DNA from: Alloalcanivorax xenomutans
GTDB lineage: Bacteria; Pseudomonadota; Gammaproteobacteria; Pseudomonadales; Alcanivoracaceae
Direction: 5' to 3'
DNA: 64,000 nt
NCBI RefSeq assembly: GCF_900217905.1
Contig: NZ_OBMO01000010.1
Span: forward strand, 116,372-180,371
Shown here: one piece after another, positions 37,834 through 47,025 of the stretch
Position numbering within the stretch: the stretch's first letter is position 1
Layout of the letters: each line of letters opens with the position of its first letter
The notes under the pieces: model-generated
Databases searched by the model: none
Told to the model about the DNA's origin: nothing
The model's input: the letters and a program-made list of their open reading frames with translations, nothing else
Translations under genes and position numbers: made by a program

Positions 37834-39234
37834 TCAAGACGTGAGAGTTCTCAGCAAATTTTGGTAATCTTCCTCAATTTCGGGACTAGTTTCCCGAAGT
37901 TCATTCACTTTTCGGCAGGCATGCAACACCGTGGTGTGATCACGCCCACCAAAACTGGCGCCAATCTCAGGTAAACTGTGGCTGGTCAATTCCTTCGACA
38001 ATGCCATGGCGATCTGCCTCGGCCGCGCCACTGAACGAGTCCGGCGTGGTGAGTGCAGATCCGGAATCTTGATCTTGTAGTACTCAGCCACAGTACGCTG
38101 AATGTTATCGATACTGATCTGTCGCGCCTGCAGCGCAATCAGATCCTTCAAGGCTTCCTTGATCAAACCGATATCAATCTGCGCCCCGGTAAACCGCACA
38201 TGGGCAATGACCCGGCGCAGGGCGCCTTCCAGTTCCCGTACATTGGAACGAATACGCTGGGCGATAAAGAAGGCCGCGTCATTAGGCAGCTCAATACGGG
38301 CCTCTTCCGCCTTCTTCTTCAAGATCGCCACCCGGGTTTCCAACTCCGGCGGCTCCAGCGGCTGAGATAACCCCCAGCCGAACCGGCTCTTGAGACGTTC
38401 CTCCAGACCATCCACTTCCTTGGGAAACTTGTCGCAAGTCAGGATGATCTGCTGCCCATTCTCCAACAGAGCGTTGAAGGTATGGAAGAACTCTTCCTGG
38501 GACTGCTCTTTTCCTGCAAAAAACTGAATATCATCAATCAGGAGCGCGTCCACGGATCGGTAGAACCGCTTGAATTCATTGATGGTCTTGTTTCGCAGCG
38601 CGGAAATCATATCCGCGACAAAGCGCTCGGAATGCAGATAAACCACCTTGGCGTTGGGATTACGCCGCAACAACTCGTTGCCCACCGCATGCATCAGGTG
38701 CGTCTTGCCCAGCCCCACGCCACCGTAGAGCAGCAAGGGGTTGTAACCATGGCTGGCCGGGTTCTCCGCCACCTGCTGGGCGGCGGCGCAGGCCATGCGA
38801 TTGGACTTACCCTCAACGAAGGTCGGAAAGGTGAAGCCGGTATTGAGGTTACTACGGTGCTTGGCCGCCAACCCCACATCAGAGGGGGGAGCCGGTGGCG
38901 GCGCCGGACGCGTTTCCGTCGTTTGAGCTACTGCCGCGGGGCGAGGCTCGGGCGCCTGGCGCTTGGGGATAATCTCGGTCACCCGGGAACTACCAACCTC
39001 AAGACGCAACTGGGGCAGGGGGCCTTGTTCCATCTCCCCCATGACCTCGCCGATACGCTCCATATACTTGTCGCGGACCCAATCCACCACGAAACGATTA
39101 GGCGCGAACAGCGTCATCTCCGCGCCATCGGCGGATACCGACACCTGCAAAGGGCGAATCCACATATTGAACTGCTGTGACGGCAACTCGTCCTCAAGTC
39201 GCGTCAAACAGCGATTCCAAAGCGTTTTGGACAC
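37834..39234 (-). CDS. dnaA: Chromosomal replication initiator DnaA
   Basis: A 466-residue AAA+ initiator. The chosen start is a GTG at 39234 preceded by AAGGCGGGG, because the conserved N-terminus begins [21 protein letters not shown]; an ATG at 39303 would add 23 residues with no similarity. Walker A is [13 protein letters not shown] and Walker B LLIDDIQF. Domain IV holds the DNA-binding signature [13 protein letters not shown]. It transcribes away from oriC toward dnaN. Confidence 0.97.
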   Translation of the reverse strand: MSKTLWNRCLTRLEDELPSQQFNMWIRPLQVSVSADGAEMTLFAPNRFVVDWVRDKYMERIGEVMGEMEQGPLPQLRLEVGSSRVTEIIPKRQAPEPRPAAVAQTTETRPAPPPAPPSDVGLAAKHRSNLNTGFTFPTFVEGKSNRMACAAAQQVAENPASHGYNPLLLYGGVGLGKTHLMHAVGNELLRRNPNAKVVYLHSERFVADMISALRNKTINEFKRFYRSVDALLIDDIQFFAGKEQSQEEFFHTFNALLENGQQIILTCDKFPKEVDGLEERLKSRFGWGLSQPLEPPELETRVAILKKKAEEARIELPNDAAFFIAQRIRSNVRELEGALRRVIAHVRFTGAQIDIGLIKEALKDLIALQARQISIDNIQRTVAEYYKIKIPDLHSPRRTRSVARPRQIAMALSKELTSHSLPEIGASFGGRDHTTVLHACRKVNELRETSPEIEEDYQNLLRTLTS

Positions 39235-39686
39235 ATCCCCGCCTTGCCAGAAACCGTGAATTTGAACGGGCCATTCTATACCTCTGAGCGTGTAACTATC
39301 CACAGCACGGCAGGTCTTTTTTCGCTTATCTTTTTCTGTGGATAACTAGGTCCGCAACCCTGTTGGCAGGGGGGCGTATAAGTATGGGGATAACCGGTTG
39401 AACTGATTTCTCCCACAGTTCCGGACAGCTTGTCCCAGCTTAGTCACCAGGAGTTACACACAGTTATACGTCGGTTACTCACATCACAACACACTGATCT
39501 ACTTACACTTTTCCGGCTTATCCCCAGAATTGGCTTTGCCTATAAGAACTACTATCACTAAATAAGAAAATAAATATTTAAAGATATTGATAAGCTAACC
39601 CTCCCATCCGGCAAAGCGCTTGACAGAGAGACAAGCCAGGGCTAACATCCGCGCCCTCTTAAGACTTCCACAGCGGGGATGCCGCC
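39235..39686. other. oriC: Replication origin region (oriC)
   Basis: A 450-bp gene-free stretch between dnaA and rpmH. DnaA box candidates: CTATCCACA (39296-39304, one change), TGTGGATAA (39337-39345, a perfect consensus on the minus strand), TGGGGATAA (39385-39393, one change) and TTATCCCCA (39518-39526, one change). TTACACACA (39454-39462) is a weaker match. The stretch 39541-39600 is A/T-rich (AAATAAGAAAATAAATATTT) and is a candidate DNA unwinding element. Position between dnaA and rpmH is the normal gammaproteobacterial origin site. Confidence 0.85.
39620..39648 (+). promoter_or_regulatory. Sigma-70 promoter for rpmH
   Basis: A consensus TTGACA (39620-39625), 17-bp spacer, and TAACAT (39643-39648), 39 bp before the rpmH start. 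Confidence 0.7.
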
Positions 39687-39821
39687 ATGAAACGCACATT
39701 CCAGCCGAGCAATCTGAAGCGTAAGCGTAACCACGGCTTCCGCGCTCGCATGGCTACCAAAAACGGACGTAAGGTACTGGCCGCTCGTCGCGCCAAAGGC
39801 CGCAAGCGGTTGGCTGTATAA
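39687..39821 (+). CDS. rpmH: 50S ribosomal protein L34
   Basis: A 44-residue basic protein ([20 protein letters not shown], then [20 protein letters not shown]), an almost invariant family. The ATG at 39687 follows GGGGATGCCGCC. It is too short for routine ORF calling but unmistakable. It is followed by rnpA. Confidence 0.98.
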   Translation: MKRTFQPSNLKRKRNHGFRARMATKNGRKVLAARRAKGRKRLAV

Positions 39822-39867
39822 GCCAATCGCTGTTTCTTCTGGTGGCATCACCGGGGTATCAGACACG

Positions 39868-40260
39868 GTGAGCCCATCAGTACCTCTCCCCAGTAACTCC
39901 TCTTCCCGATTCGGGTTTTCCCGCGATCTACGCCTGCTTGACGGCAAGGCCTTTCAGACTGTGTTCGATCAAGCCGATTGGCGCATTGGCCAGCAATGTT
40001 TTCTGCTATTGGCTCGGGAAACCGATCAACCCTTGCCACGTCTGGGCCTGGTGATCGCCAAACGTCGCATTCGGCGTGCGGTGGACCGTGGTGCCGTGAA
40101 ACGCCGGATCCGCGAACAGTTTCGTTTGCGCCAGCACGAACTGACCGGCCTGGATATCGTGGTATTGATGCGCGGACCCCTGCCAGCCGGAAAGGAAAAC
40201 TGGACCCCTCAGTTGGCGCGGCTGTTCGACAAGCTGCTTGCCAAGCGTAGGCAAGACTGA
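39868..40260 (+). CDS. rnpA: Ribonuclease P protein component
   Basis: A 130-residue basic protein partner of RNase P RNA. The signature is RIRRAVDRGAVKRRIREQFR, preceded by GFSRDLRLLDGKAFQTVF. The start is a GTG at 39868; this is the only reasonable start giving a normal N-terminus, but no good ribosome site precedes it, so the true start may be slightly different. It ends 40 bp before yidC, so there is no room for yidD. Confidence 0.93.
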   Translation: MSPSVPLPSNSSSRFGFSRDLRLLDGKAFQTVFDQADWRIGQQCFLLLARETDQPLPRLGLVIAKRRIRRAVDRGAVKRRIREQFRLRQHELTGLDIVVLMRGPLPAGKENWTPQLARLFDKLLAKRRQD

Positions 40261-40300
40261 GAAACTGCCCCCCGCTTTTCCGCCAGCCGAATACAAAGCT

Positions 40301-42040
40301 ATGGATATCCCCCGAGCCCTTGTCATTACGGGCATTGCCGTTGTCTCCTACCTGATGATTCAGGCCTGGCAGCGAGACTACGCCGCCCCGGACACCGTCG
40401 AGCCGCAAATCAGCGAGCAAGTGGCGGGCAATAATGCCGATAGCAACGCCAATACCACGGGCAACGACCTGGTGCCCGATCCGCAGGAGCATACCGACCC
40501 GACGGCATCCTCCATTCCCGGCGGAGAAGTAAGCGACAGCATTCCGGACAACAAAGCACAAAACGGTGGTGCCATTCATGTCACCACCGATGTGTTGAAC
40601 CTGGAAATCAACCCCCGTGGTGGCGACATCGTGCGCTTGAGCCTGCCGGCTTATCCTCGCCACGCCGACACGCCGGATCAGCCCTTTGTGCTGCTGGAGA
40701 ACACCTCCTCCCGCACCTATGTGGCTCAGACTGGTCTGATCGGTGCCAATGGCACCGATTCCGCTTCCGGCCGTCCGGTGTGGAGCAGCGCCGAACAGAG
40801 CTACCAGATGGGCGATGCCCATGAGCTGAACGTGGATCTGACACTGACCCAGGACAACGGCGCCAAGATCACCAAGCGCTACACGTTCGAGCGCGGCAGT
40901 TACCTGGTGCGGGTAACCCACATTGTCGAGAACAATAGTGGAGAAACCTGGAGCGGCCAGCTCTACGGCCAGATCAAGCGTGATGGCGGCGATGATCCGG
41001 GCCTGTCCAAGCAAGGGTTCGCGCCCATGCCCACCTATCTGGGCGCCGCCTACTGGTCCAGCGAAAAGCCGTACAACAAGCTGAAATTCGGCGATATGGA
41101 AGAATCCGCCCTGCGTACCACGCAGGAAGGCGGCTGGATCGCCATGGTTCAGCACTATTTCCTGTCCGCCTGGATCCCTGATCCGCAACTGCAGCAGACC
41201 TATTCCACGGTGTACCAGAAGAACCGTGACCAATACCTGTTGCGGTTCGTATCCCAGGGACAGAAAGTGGCTCCCGGCGAAACCGGGCAGATGTACGCTG
41301 AGTTCTACGCTGGCCCGAAAATCCAGGATCACCTGGAGGCCATCAGCCCCGGGCTGAACATGACCGTGGACTACGGCTGGCTGTGGTTCCTGTCCCAGCC
41401 GATCTTCGCCCTGCTGGTGTTCCTGCAAAGCGGCAAGCTTTCCATCTTCGGTCTGAATATGGATTTGGGCGTCGGCGTGGGGAACTGGGGTGTGGCGATC
41501 ATCCTGCTGACCTTCATCATCAAGGCGCTGTTCTTCAAACTCAGTGCCGCCAGCTACCGCTCCATGGCCAAGATGCGGAAGGTGGCTCCGGAGATGCAGC
41601 GTATCCGCGAAGAGCACAAGAGCGACAAGCAGAAGCAGCAAATGGAGACCATGAAGCTGTTCCAGCGGGAGAAGATCAATCCGCTCGGCGGCTGCTTGCC
41701 GATTCTGGTGCAAATGCCGGTGTTCATTGCCCTGTACTATGTACTGCTGGAATCCGTGGAGCTGCGTCAGGCGCCGTTCTTCCTGTGGATCCAGGATTTG
41801 TCGGTCATGGACCCGTACTTCGTCTTGCCGATTCTGATGGGCGCGTCCATGTTCCTGCAGACCCGTCTGAATCCGACGCCGGCGGACCCCACCCAGGCCC
41901 AGGTAATGAAATGGATGCCGGTGATCTTCTCGGTGTTCATGCTGTGGTTCCCGGCGGGTCTGGTACTCTACTGGCTGACCAATAACCTGCTGTCCATCGG
42001 CCAGCAATACATCATTACCCGCCGAATCGAGCGGGAGTGA
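40301..42040 (+). CDS. yidC: Membrane protein insertase YidC
   Basis: A 579-residue inner-membrane insertase. The N-terminal TM (ALVITGIAVVSYLMIQAW) is followed by a large periplasmic domain (about 60-345). Five C-terminal TM segments include LNMTVDYGWLWFLSQPIFA and NPLGGCLPILVQMPVFIALY, the OxaI/YidC core. The ATG at 40301 begins the conserved start MDIPRALV. Length matches gammaproteobacterial YidC (550-580). Confidence 0.98.
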   Translation: MDIPRALVITGIAVVSYLMIQAWQRDYAAPDTVEPQISEQVAGNNADSNANTTGNDLVPDPQEHTDPTASSIPGGEVSDSIPDNKAQNGGAIHVTTDVLNLEINPRGGDIVRLSLPAYPRHADTPDQPFVLLENTSSRTYVAQTGLIGANGTDSASGRPVWSSAEQSYQMGDAHELNVDLTLTQDNGAKITKRYTFERGSYLVRVTHIVENNSGETWSGQLYGQIKRDGGDDPGLSKQGFAPMPTYLGAAYWSSEKPYNKLKFGDMEESALRTTQEGGWIAMVQHYFLSAWIPDPQLQQTYSTVYQKNRDQYLLRFVSQGQKVAPGETGQMYAEFYAGPKIQDHLEAISPGLNMTVDYGWLWFLSQPIFALLVFLQSGKLSIFGLNMDLGVGVGNWGVAIILLTFIIKALFFKLSAASYRSMAKMRKVAPEMQRIREEHKSDKQKQQMETMKLFQREKINPLGGCLPILVQMPVFIALYYVLLESVELRQAPFFLWIQDLSVMDPYFVLPILMGASMFLQTRLNPTPADPTQAQVMKWMPVIFSVFMLWFPAGLVLYWLTNNLLSIGQQYIITRRIERE

Positions 42041-42043
42041 TGA

Positions 42044-42068
42044 CAGAGGGGGCCGTTGGCCCCCTCTG
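42044..42068 (+). terminator. Strong hairpin between yidC and mnmE
   Basis: CAGAGGGGGCC, loop GTT, GGCCCCCTCTG: an 11-bp perfect stem directly after the yidC stop at 42040 and 26 bp before mnmE. No T-run follows. It may partly uncouple mnmE from yidC. Confidence 0.6.
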
Positions 42069-42094
42069 TGATTCCGGTTCCGGGTAAGCTCATC

Positions 42095-43471
42095 ATGTCC
42101 GCCACTGATTCCGATACCATCGTCGCCATCGCCACCGCCCCCGGCCGTGGCGGTGTCGGCGTGGTGCGGCTTTCCGGTGATCGCGCGCTGGACATCGCCG
42201 CCGGCGTGGTCGGTGATCGGCCATTACAGCCGCGCCAGGCTCATTTCCGTCGTTTTCGTGATGAGCGGGGAGAGGTCATCGATGAGGGACTGGTGTTGTC
42301 GTTCCCCGGCCCCGGCTCCTTCACCGGCGAGGATGTGGTGGAATTCCAGGGGCATGGCGGCCCGGTGGTGCTGGATATGCTGGTCCGCGCTTGCCTTTAC
42401 CACGGCGCCCGTCAGGCCCGGCCCGGTGAATTCTCCCAGCGGGCGTTCTTGAACGACAAACTGGATCTGGCTCAGGCGGAAGCCATCGCTGATCTGGTCG
42501 ATGCCGGCACCCAGGCGTCGGCCCGCGCTGCTCTGCGCTCCCTTCAGGGGGCGTTCTCCGAGGAAGTGAATCGGTTGGTGGAGCAGTTGATCCAACTGCG
42601 CATCTATGTGGAAGCCGCCATCGATTTTCCCGAGGAGGAGATCGACTTTCTCTCCGATGGGCGGGTGGCCGCTGACCTGCGGGCATTGTTGGCGCAAGTG
42701 AACCGGGTACTCGCCACTGCCCGCCAGGGGCGCCTAGTCCGTGAAGGGCTGACCCTGGTCATCGCCGGGCGGCCCAATGCCGGCAAATCCTCCCTGATGA
42801 ACCGCTTGGCCGGTTTCGACGCCGCCATCGTTACCGAAGTGCCCGGAACCACTCGGGACGTGCTGCGTGAATCGATCCAGATCGATGGCCTGCCATTGAA
42901 TGTGATCGATACCGCCGGCCTGCGTGAAAGTCCTGACCGGGTGGAGCAAGAGGGGATTCGCCGGGCATACGAGGAGATGCGCAAGGCGGACCGGCTGCTG
43001 GTGGTGGTGGATTCGCAAACCGGAACCGAATCCCTGAAGGAGCCCGCCTTGTTACTGCCGGACAGCCAGAAACAGCTGGAAAATCTGGAACTGCCGGTCA
43101 CCATTGTGCTCAACAAGGCCGATCTTAGCGGGCTGGCGCCTGGTCCCCTGGACGGCCACCCGGACACCTTCGTGATTTCCGCCGCCTCGGGAGAGGGGCT
43201 GGATGCGTTGCGCGACCACCTCAAGGCCGTGGCCGGCTACCAGAGTACCGACGAAAGCCCGTTTTCCGCGCGCCGCCGCCACATCACCGCCCTGGAGCAG
43301 GCCCTGGCCGCGCTCGATAAAGGCCAGCGCCAACTGGGTGATCACGCCGCCGGCGAACTGCTTGCCGAGGACCTGCGCGCGGCACAGAAGGCCCTTGAAG
43401 ACATCACCGGGGCCTTTACCGCCGACGATCTTCTGGGGCGGATTTTCTCGTCGTTCTGCATCGGCAAATAG
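42095..43471 (+). CDS. mnmE: tRNA modification GTPase MnmE
   Basis: A 458-residue GTPase that, with MnmG, installs cmnm5 at U34 of some tRNAs. N-terminal tetrahydrofolate-binding domain ([21 protein letters not shown]); G domain with G1 [12 protein letters not shown] and [14 protein letters not shown]-terminal FCIGK. The ATG at 42095 was chosen by the conserved start. Its partner gene mnmG is not adjacent. Confidence 0.98.
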   Translation: MSATDSDTIVAIATAPGRGGVGVVRLSGDRALDIAAGVVGDRPLQPRQAHFRRFRDERGEVIDEGLVLSFPGPGSFTGEDVVEFQGHGGPVVLDMLVRACLYHGARQARPGEFSQRAFLNDKLDLAQAEAIADLVDAGTQASARAALRSLQGAFSEEVNRLVEQLIQLRIYVEAAIDFPEEEIDFLSDGRVAADLRALLAQVNRVLATARQGRLVREGLTLVIAGRPNAGKSSLMNRLAGFDAAIVTEVPGTTRDVLRESIQIDGLPLNVIDTAGLRESPDRVEQEGIRRAYEEMRKADRLLVVVDSQTGTESLKEPALLLPDSQKQLENLELPVTIVLNKADLSGLAPGPLDGHPDTFVISAASGEGLDALRDHLKAVAGYQSTDESPFSARRRHITALEQALAALDKGQRQLGDHAAGELLAEDLRAAQKALEDITGAFTADDLLGRIFSSFCIGK

Positions 43472-43477
43472 CCTGGC

Positions 43478-44731
43478 TCAATCCTGCTCCATCCAGCGGG
43501 CCAGCTCCCGCAGTTCCGCCCGGTCCCGCTCCAAGGCTAATGCCTGCTCCGCCCGCGCCAGTGCCAAGCGGGCATGAAGCCGGGCGCTGGCGCGAAAGGA
43601 GCCGCCGTAAGAGGCCAAGACCTCGAAGGCCTTCTGCAGGCGAATCTGCACTTCCAATAAGGCCGCGCCGTCCCGGGCGATGGGGTTGAACAGATCGTCG
43701 AAAAATTCCCTTTCGTCGAGCAAGGGAACCCGGATCCGGGGCCAGCGCACGGTATCATCCGCTTCACCACGTTGGGTATGCCAGTGATGGAGAACCCGCA
43801 CCGCCCGTCCGATCACATCAATGGCGGTGCCGGGGTCATTGACCGCTGGGGACAACGCCCGCGACGCAATTTCTGAAAGTACCACCAGGCCGAAGCGGGG
43901 ATCCTGGTCGAAGGATCGTTCGTCATCCACGGTGAAATGCTCCCGCACGGAAGAGGTGTCGTCGTCGGTGGCGCCGATCAGCCAGGCAACGGGCCGGGCC
44001 GGATGCACAAAACCGCCCGGAAGGGCGGTCAGGTAAATCTCGGCATCGTTCTGTTCCGCCCACTGGGCGAGCGCTTCCACGTCCACATGTTGAATGTAAC
44101 CCACCAATGTCGGGTAGACGGGAAGAGCCTGGTCCGGAATCGGCTGGTCGGGGGAGAAAGGTTTGCCGCCCAGGGCCGGGTTGGCGGCACGCTGAATAAT
44201 GGCCGCGCAAGTGGCCTGTTCCACCCGGTCGGTGGTTTCACCCACCCGGCCGAGGCGCGACAGATGTTCAATCCAGCGCAGAATAGTGACGACGATAATA
44301 ACGATCACCACCAGCGTGACCAGAAACAGAATCACCCGGCCGCCTTCGCCGTAGGCACCGGTGCTGAGGGCCACCAACCCGACCAGACTGAACAGGAAGG
44401 AACCAATGAAAGTGGCCAAGACGTTCTGAGTGGTGGTGTCCTGCATCAGCAACCGCGTGGCCCGGGGAGTCACGTTGGTGGTGGCGGCGCTGTAGGCACT
44501 GACCATGACACTGAGGGAAAAGGTGGTGACCGCCAGCATGCTGGAAGCCAGCACATTGAGAATGGTGTCCACGGCTTCCGCGCCAATGCTCACCGGTATA
44601 TCCGGTGGCAGCCAGCGCTGGCCGATAATGGCCAGCAAAGAAGTGGCCACGGCGAGAATGGCGAACGCGGTGGCCCGTACCCAGAGGGCGCGGGAGAACT
44701 GGACCAGCAGCCACTGCCATTTTGAAAACAT
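43478..44731 (-). CDS. DUF2254 family membrane protein
   Basis: A 417-residue protein with four predicted N-terminal membrane segments (RATAFAILAVATSLLAII; ILNVLASSMLAVTTFSLSVMV; VLATFIGSFLFSLVGLVALS; VILFLVTLVVIVIIVVTIL) and a soluble C-terminal half with SPAVNDPGTAIDVIGR, typical of DUF2254. Function unknown. It is convergent with mnmE (stops 6 bp apart). Confidence 0.88.
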   Translation of the reverse strand: MFSKWQWLLVQFSRALWVRATAFAILAVATSLLAIIGQRWLPPDIPVSIGAEAVDTILNVLASSMLAVTTFSLSVMVSAYSAATTNVTPRATRLLMQDTTTQNVLATFIGSFLFSLVGLVALSTGAYGEGGRVILFLVTLVVIVIIVVTILRWIEHLSRLGRVGETTDRVEQATCAAIIQRAANPALGGKPFSPDQPIPDQALPVYPTLVGYIQHVDVEALAQWAEQNDAEIYLTALPGGFVHPARPVAWLIGATDDDTSSVREHFTVDDERSFDQDPRFGLVVLSEIASRALSPAVNDPGTAIDVIGRAVRVLHHWHTQRGEADDTVRWPRIRVPLLDEREFFDDLFNPIARDGAALLEVQIRLQKAFEVLASYGGSFRASARLHARLALARAEQALALERDRAELRELARWMEQD

Positions 44732-44851
44732 CCTTGCACTCCTTGCCCTGACGATGGCTTCAGAATACCTCAGAGACGCGGGGTAGTGGGGGTCGTTATT
44801 GGTATCCGGTCGGCGCTATGATCGGATCTTTCGTTTGCATGGGAGAACACG

Positions 44852-45328
44852 ATGACAATAACGAACTTCAGCAAGCCCCAGCACGACCGCTATTTTGAAG
44901 ATTACCAGGTGGGCACCACCTATGACCTGGGCTCCATTGAGGTGGAGGAGGAAGAAGTGCTTTCTTTCGCCCGCCGCTTCGACCCCCAGAAGATGCACAC
45001 CGATCCCGAGGCCGCCGCGGCCGGCCCCTTCCAGGGGCTGATCGCCAGTGGCTGGCACACCCTCAGCCTGATGATGCGGCTGATGGTGGATAACTATGTT
45101 TCCACCGTGGCGGGGCTGGCTTCCCCCGGGGTGGATGAGGTGCGTTGGCACAAACCAGTACGCCCCGGTGACCGGCTGTCCATGCGCGCCACCGTCCTTG
45201 AGGCGCGCCCGTCCCGCTCCAAACCCGATCGCGGCCTCATTTACTCGTTGATGGAAGGCGTCAATCAGCATGGCGAAGTGGTGGCCAGTTTCAAAGGCAT
45301 GGGGCTGATTCTCAAGCGGCCGGTTTGA
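44852..45328 (+). CDS. MaoC family dehydratase
   Basis: A 158-residue hotdog-fold protein. QHDRYFEDYQVGTTYDLG opens the domain, and the hydratase-2 motif appears as FDPQKMHTDPEAAAAGPFQGLIASGWH (Asp/His in DPQKMHTD). Such enzymes hydrate 2-enoyl-CoA. Placement near acyl-CoA genes fits fatty acid metabolism. TGGGAGAAC precedes the ATG. Confidence 0.92.
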   Translation: MTITNFSKPQHDRYFEDYQVGTTYDLGSIEVEEEEVLSFARRFDPQKMHTDPEAAAAGPFQGLIASGWHTLSLMMRLMVDNYVSTVAGLASPGVDEVRWHKPVRPGDRLSMRATVLEARPSRSKPDRGLIYSLMEGVNQHGEVVASFKGMGLILKRPV

Positions 45329-45433
45329 GGCGGTATCGGCCATGACTATGGCCGGAATTGCCCGCGCTCCCCTGGACGTCCAACCGGGCCTTGCCGATAC
45401 TGACCTTTCACTTCCCGGCTGAGGAGAACGGTC

Positions 45434-46816
45434 ATGAACGACACACGGGTGGAGAAGGATTCCCTGGGCGAAGTGGCGGTACCAAAGGCGGCGTTGTGGG
45501 GCGCGCAGACGCAGCGCGCGGTGAATAATTTCCCAATCAGCGGCCGGCGGCTGCCGTTCCGTTTCATTCAGGCGGTGGCCCGGATCAAGCGTTGCGCGGC
45601 CTCGGTGAACGTGGATCTGGAGCTGCTGTCCGAGGAGCGGGGTGACGCTATCCGTTCGGTCTGCGAAGCGCTGATCAACGGCGAGCATCGGGATCAGTTC
45701 CCGGTGGACGTGTTCCAGACCGGTTCCGGTACCAGCACCAACATGAACGTCAATGAGGTGGTGGCCCATCTGTGCCAGACCCAGGGCGTCGACGTGCATC
45801 CCAACGATCACGTCAATCTCGGCCAGAGCAGCAATGACACCATTCCCACCGCCATTCACGTGTCGTCGGCGATGGCCGTTAACGAGCAATTGATGCCCGC
45901 CCTCGAGCATTTGATCACCACGCTGGGGTCGAAGGCCGGGGAGGGCAAGGATTTGGTCAAAACCGGCCGCACTCACCTGATGGACGCCATGCCGGTGACG
46001 GTGGAACAGGAGTTGCGCACCTGGGTGCTGCAACTGCAGGCGGCCAGCCAGCGTCTGGCTGGCGCCCGGGACGAATTGCATGCCTTGCCGCAGGGCGGTA
46101 CCGCGGTGGGGACCGGTATCAACGCCCATGCTGAGTTTGCCGAGCGCTTCGTCGATGCGTTATCCGATGAAACCGGACATCCGTTTACCGCCATGCCGTA
46201 CCCGGCCGTGGCGCAGAGCGCCGTGGATGCACCACTGGCACTGTCGTCGGCATTGCGCGGTCTGGCGGTGGTGTTGATGAAAATCAGTAATGACCTGCGC
46301 TGGATGAACTCCGGTCCGATTCATGGTTTGGCGGAAATTCAGTTGCCGGCCACCCAGCCGGGGTCGTCGATCATGCCAGGGAAGGTCAATCCGGTGATCT
46401 GTGAGTCCGCCACCATGGTCGCCGCTCAGGTGATCGGTCTGGATCAGGCCAATACGGTGGCGGCGCAGAGCGGTAATTTTCAGTTGAATGTCATGTTGCC
46501 GCTGGTGGCCGCCAACCTCCTGGATATGGTGGAGTGGCTGGCCAACAGCTGCCGGAATCTGGCGGATCAGGCTATCGCCGGGCTGACTTACAACCGTGAG
46601 CATCTGGCCGAGGGCGTGGGGCGCAATCCGATCCTGGTCACCGCTCTGAACCCGGTGATCGGCTATGAGAAGGCGGCGGCCATCGCCAAACAGGCGTTCG
46701 CCAGCGGCCGGCCGGTGATCGATGTGGCGGCGGAGCAGACCGACCTGTCGGTGGAGGAACTCACCGCTTTACTCGACCCGCTCAAACTGACGCATCCGGC
46801 GGCCTCTGACTCTTGA
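45434..46816 (+). CDS. fumC: Class II fumarate hydratase
   Basis: A 460-residue TCA-cycle enzyme. The fumarase/lyase signature GSSIMPGKVNPV is intact, with VEKDSLGEVAVPKAALWGAQT at the N-terminus and the THLMDAMPVT substrate segment. Oxygen-stable and iron-free, unlike FumA. Length matches the family (about 460). A strong GAGGAG precedes the ATG. Confidence 0.96.
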   Translation: MNDTRVEKDSLGEVAVPKAALWGAQTQRAVNNFPISGRRLPFRFIQAVARIKRCAASVNVDLELLSEERGDAIRSVCEALINGEHRDQFPVDVFQTGSGTSTNMNVNEVVAHLCQTQGVDVHPNDHVNLGQSSNDTIPTAIHVSSAMAVNEQLMPALEHLITTLGSKAGEGKDLVKTGRTHLMDAMPVTVEQELRTWVLQLQAASQRLAGARDELHALPQGGTAVGTGINAHAEFAERFVDALSDETGHPFTAMPYPAVAQSAVDAPLALSSALRGLAVVLMKISNDLRWMNSGPIHGLAEIQLPATQPGSSIMPGKVNPVICESATMVAAQVIGLDQANTVAAQSGNFQLNVMLPLVAANLLDMVEWLANSCRNLADQAIAGLTYNREHLAEGVGRNPILVTALNPVIGYEKAAAIAKQAFASGRPVIDVAAEQTDLSVEELTALLDPLKLTHPAASDS

Positions 46817-46874
46817 GTCAGCCGCCGCTCGTGACCTCGACGATCAGCTGTGACAGGCTTGGCGCCGGGCTTTT

Positions 46875-46923
46875 GTGACCACCTCCGCTGGTGGTCACCC
46901 TCCGGGCCGTTGCCAAGGCAACG
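46875..46923 (+). promoter_or_regulatory. Two palindromes upstream of the acyl-CoA ligase
   Basis: GTGACCACC/GGTGGTCAC (46875-46883, 46890-46898, loop 6) and CGTTGCC-AA-GGCAACG (46908-46923) lie in the 209-bp gap between fumC and the ligase. The first is hairpin-forming and may end the fumC transcript; the second has the short spacing of an operator. No regulator gene is adjacent. Confidence 0.45.
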
Positions 46924-47025
46924 TCAAGAATCGCTCCCGGCGATTTTATGTGGGGAGGCCAGGCGTGGCGCCGGTGTCCGGATTCGCCACTGTGACAATA
47001 AAAATGTGATGGAGAGTAGTAACCG

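Noticed and set aside
39235..39303. Longer DnaA starting at ATG 39303
   Set aside because: The extra 23 residues have no similarity to DnaA and no ribosome site; GTG 39234 gives the conserved N-terminus.
39848..42007. 719-codon open frame on the minus strand opposite rnpA and yidC
   Set aside because: It is the complement of conserved rnpA/yidC frames, is rich in His, Gln and Arg as expected of a high-GC shadow, and matches no family.
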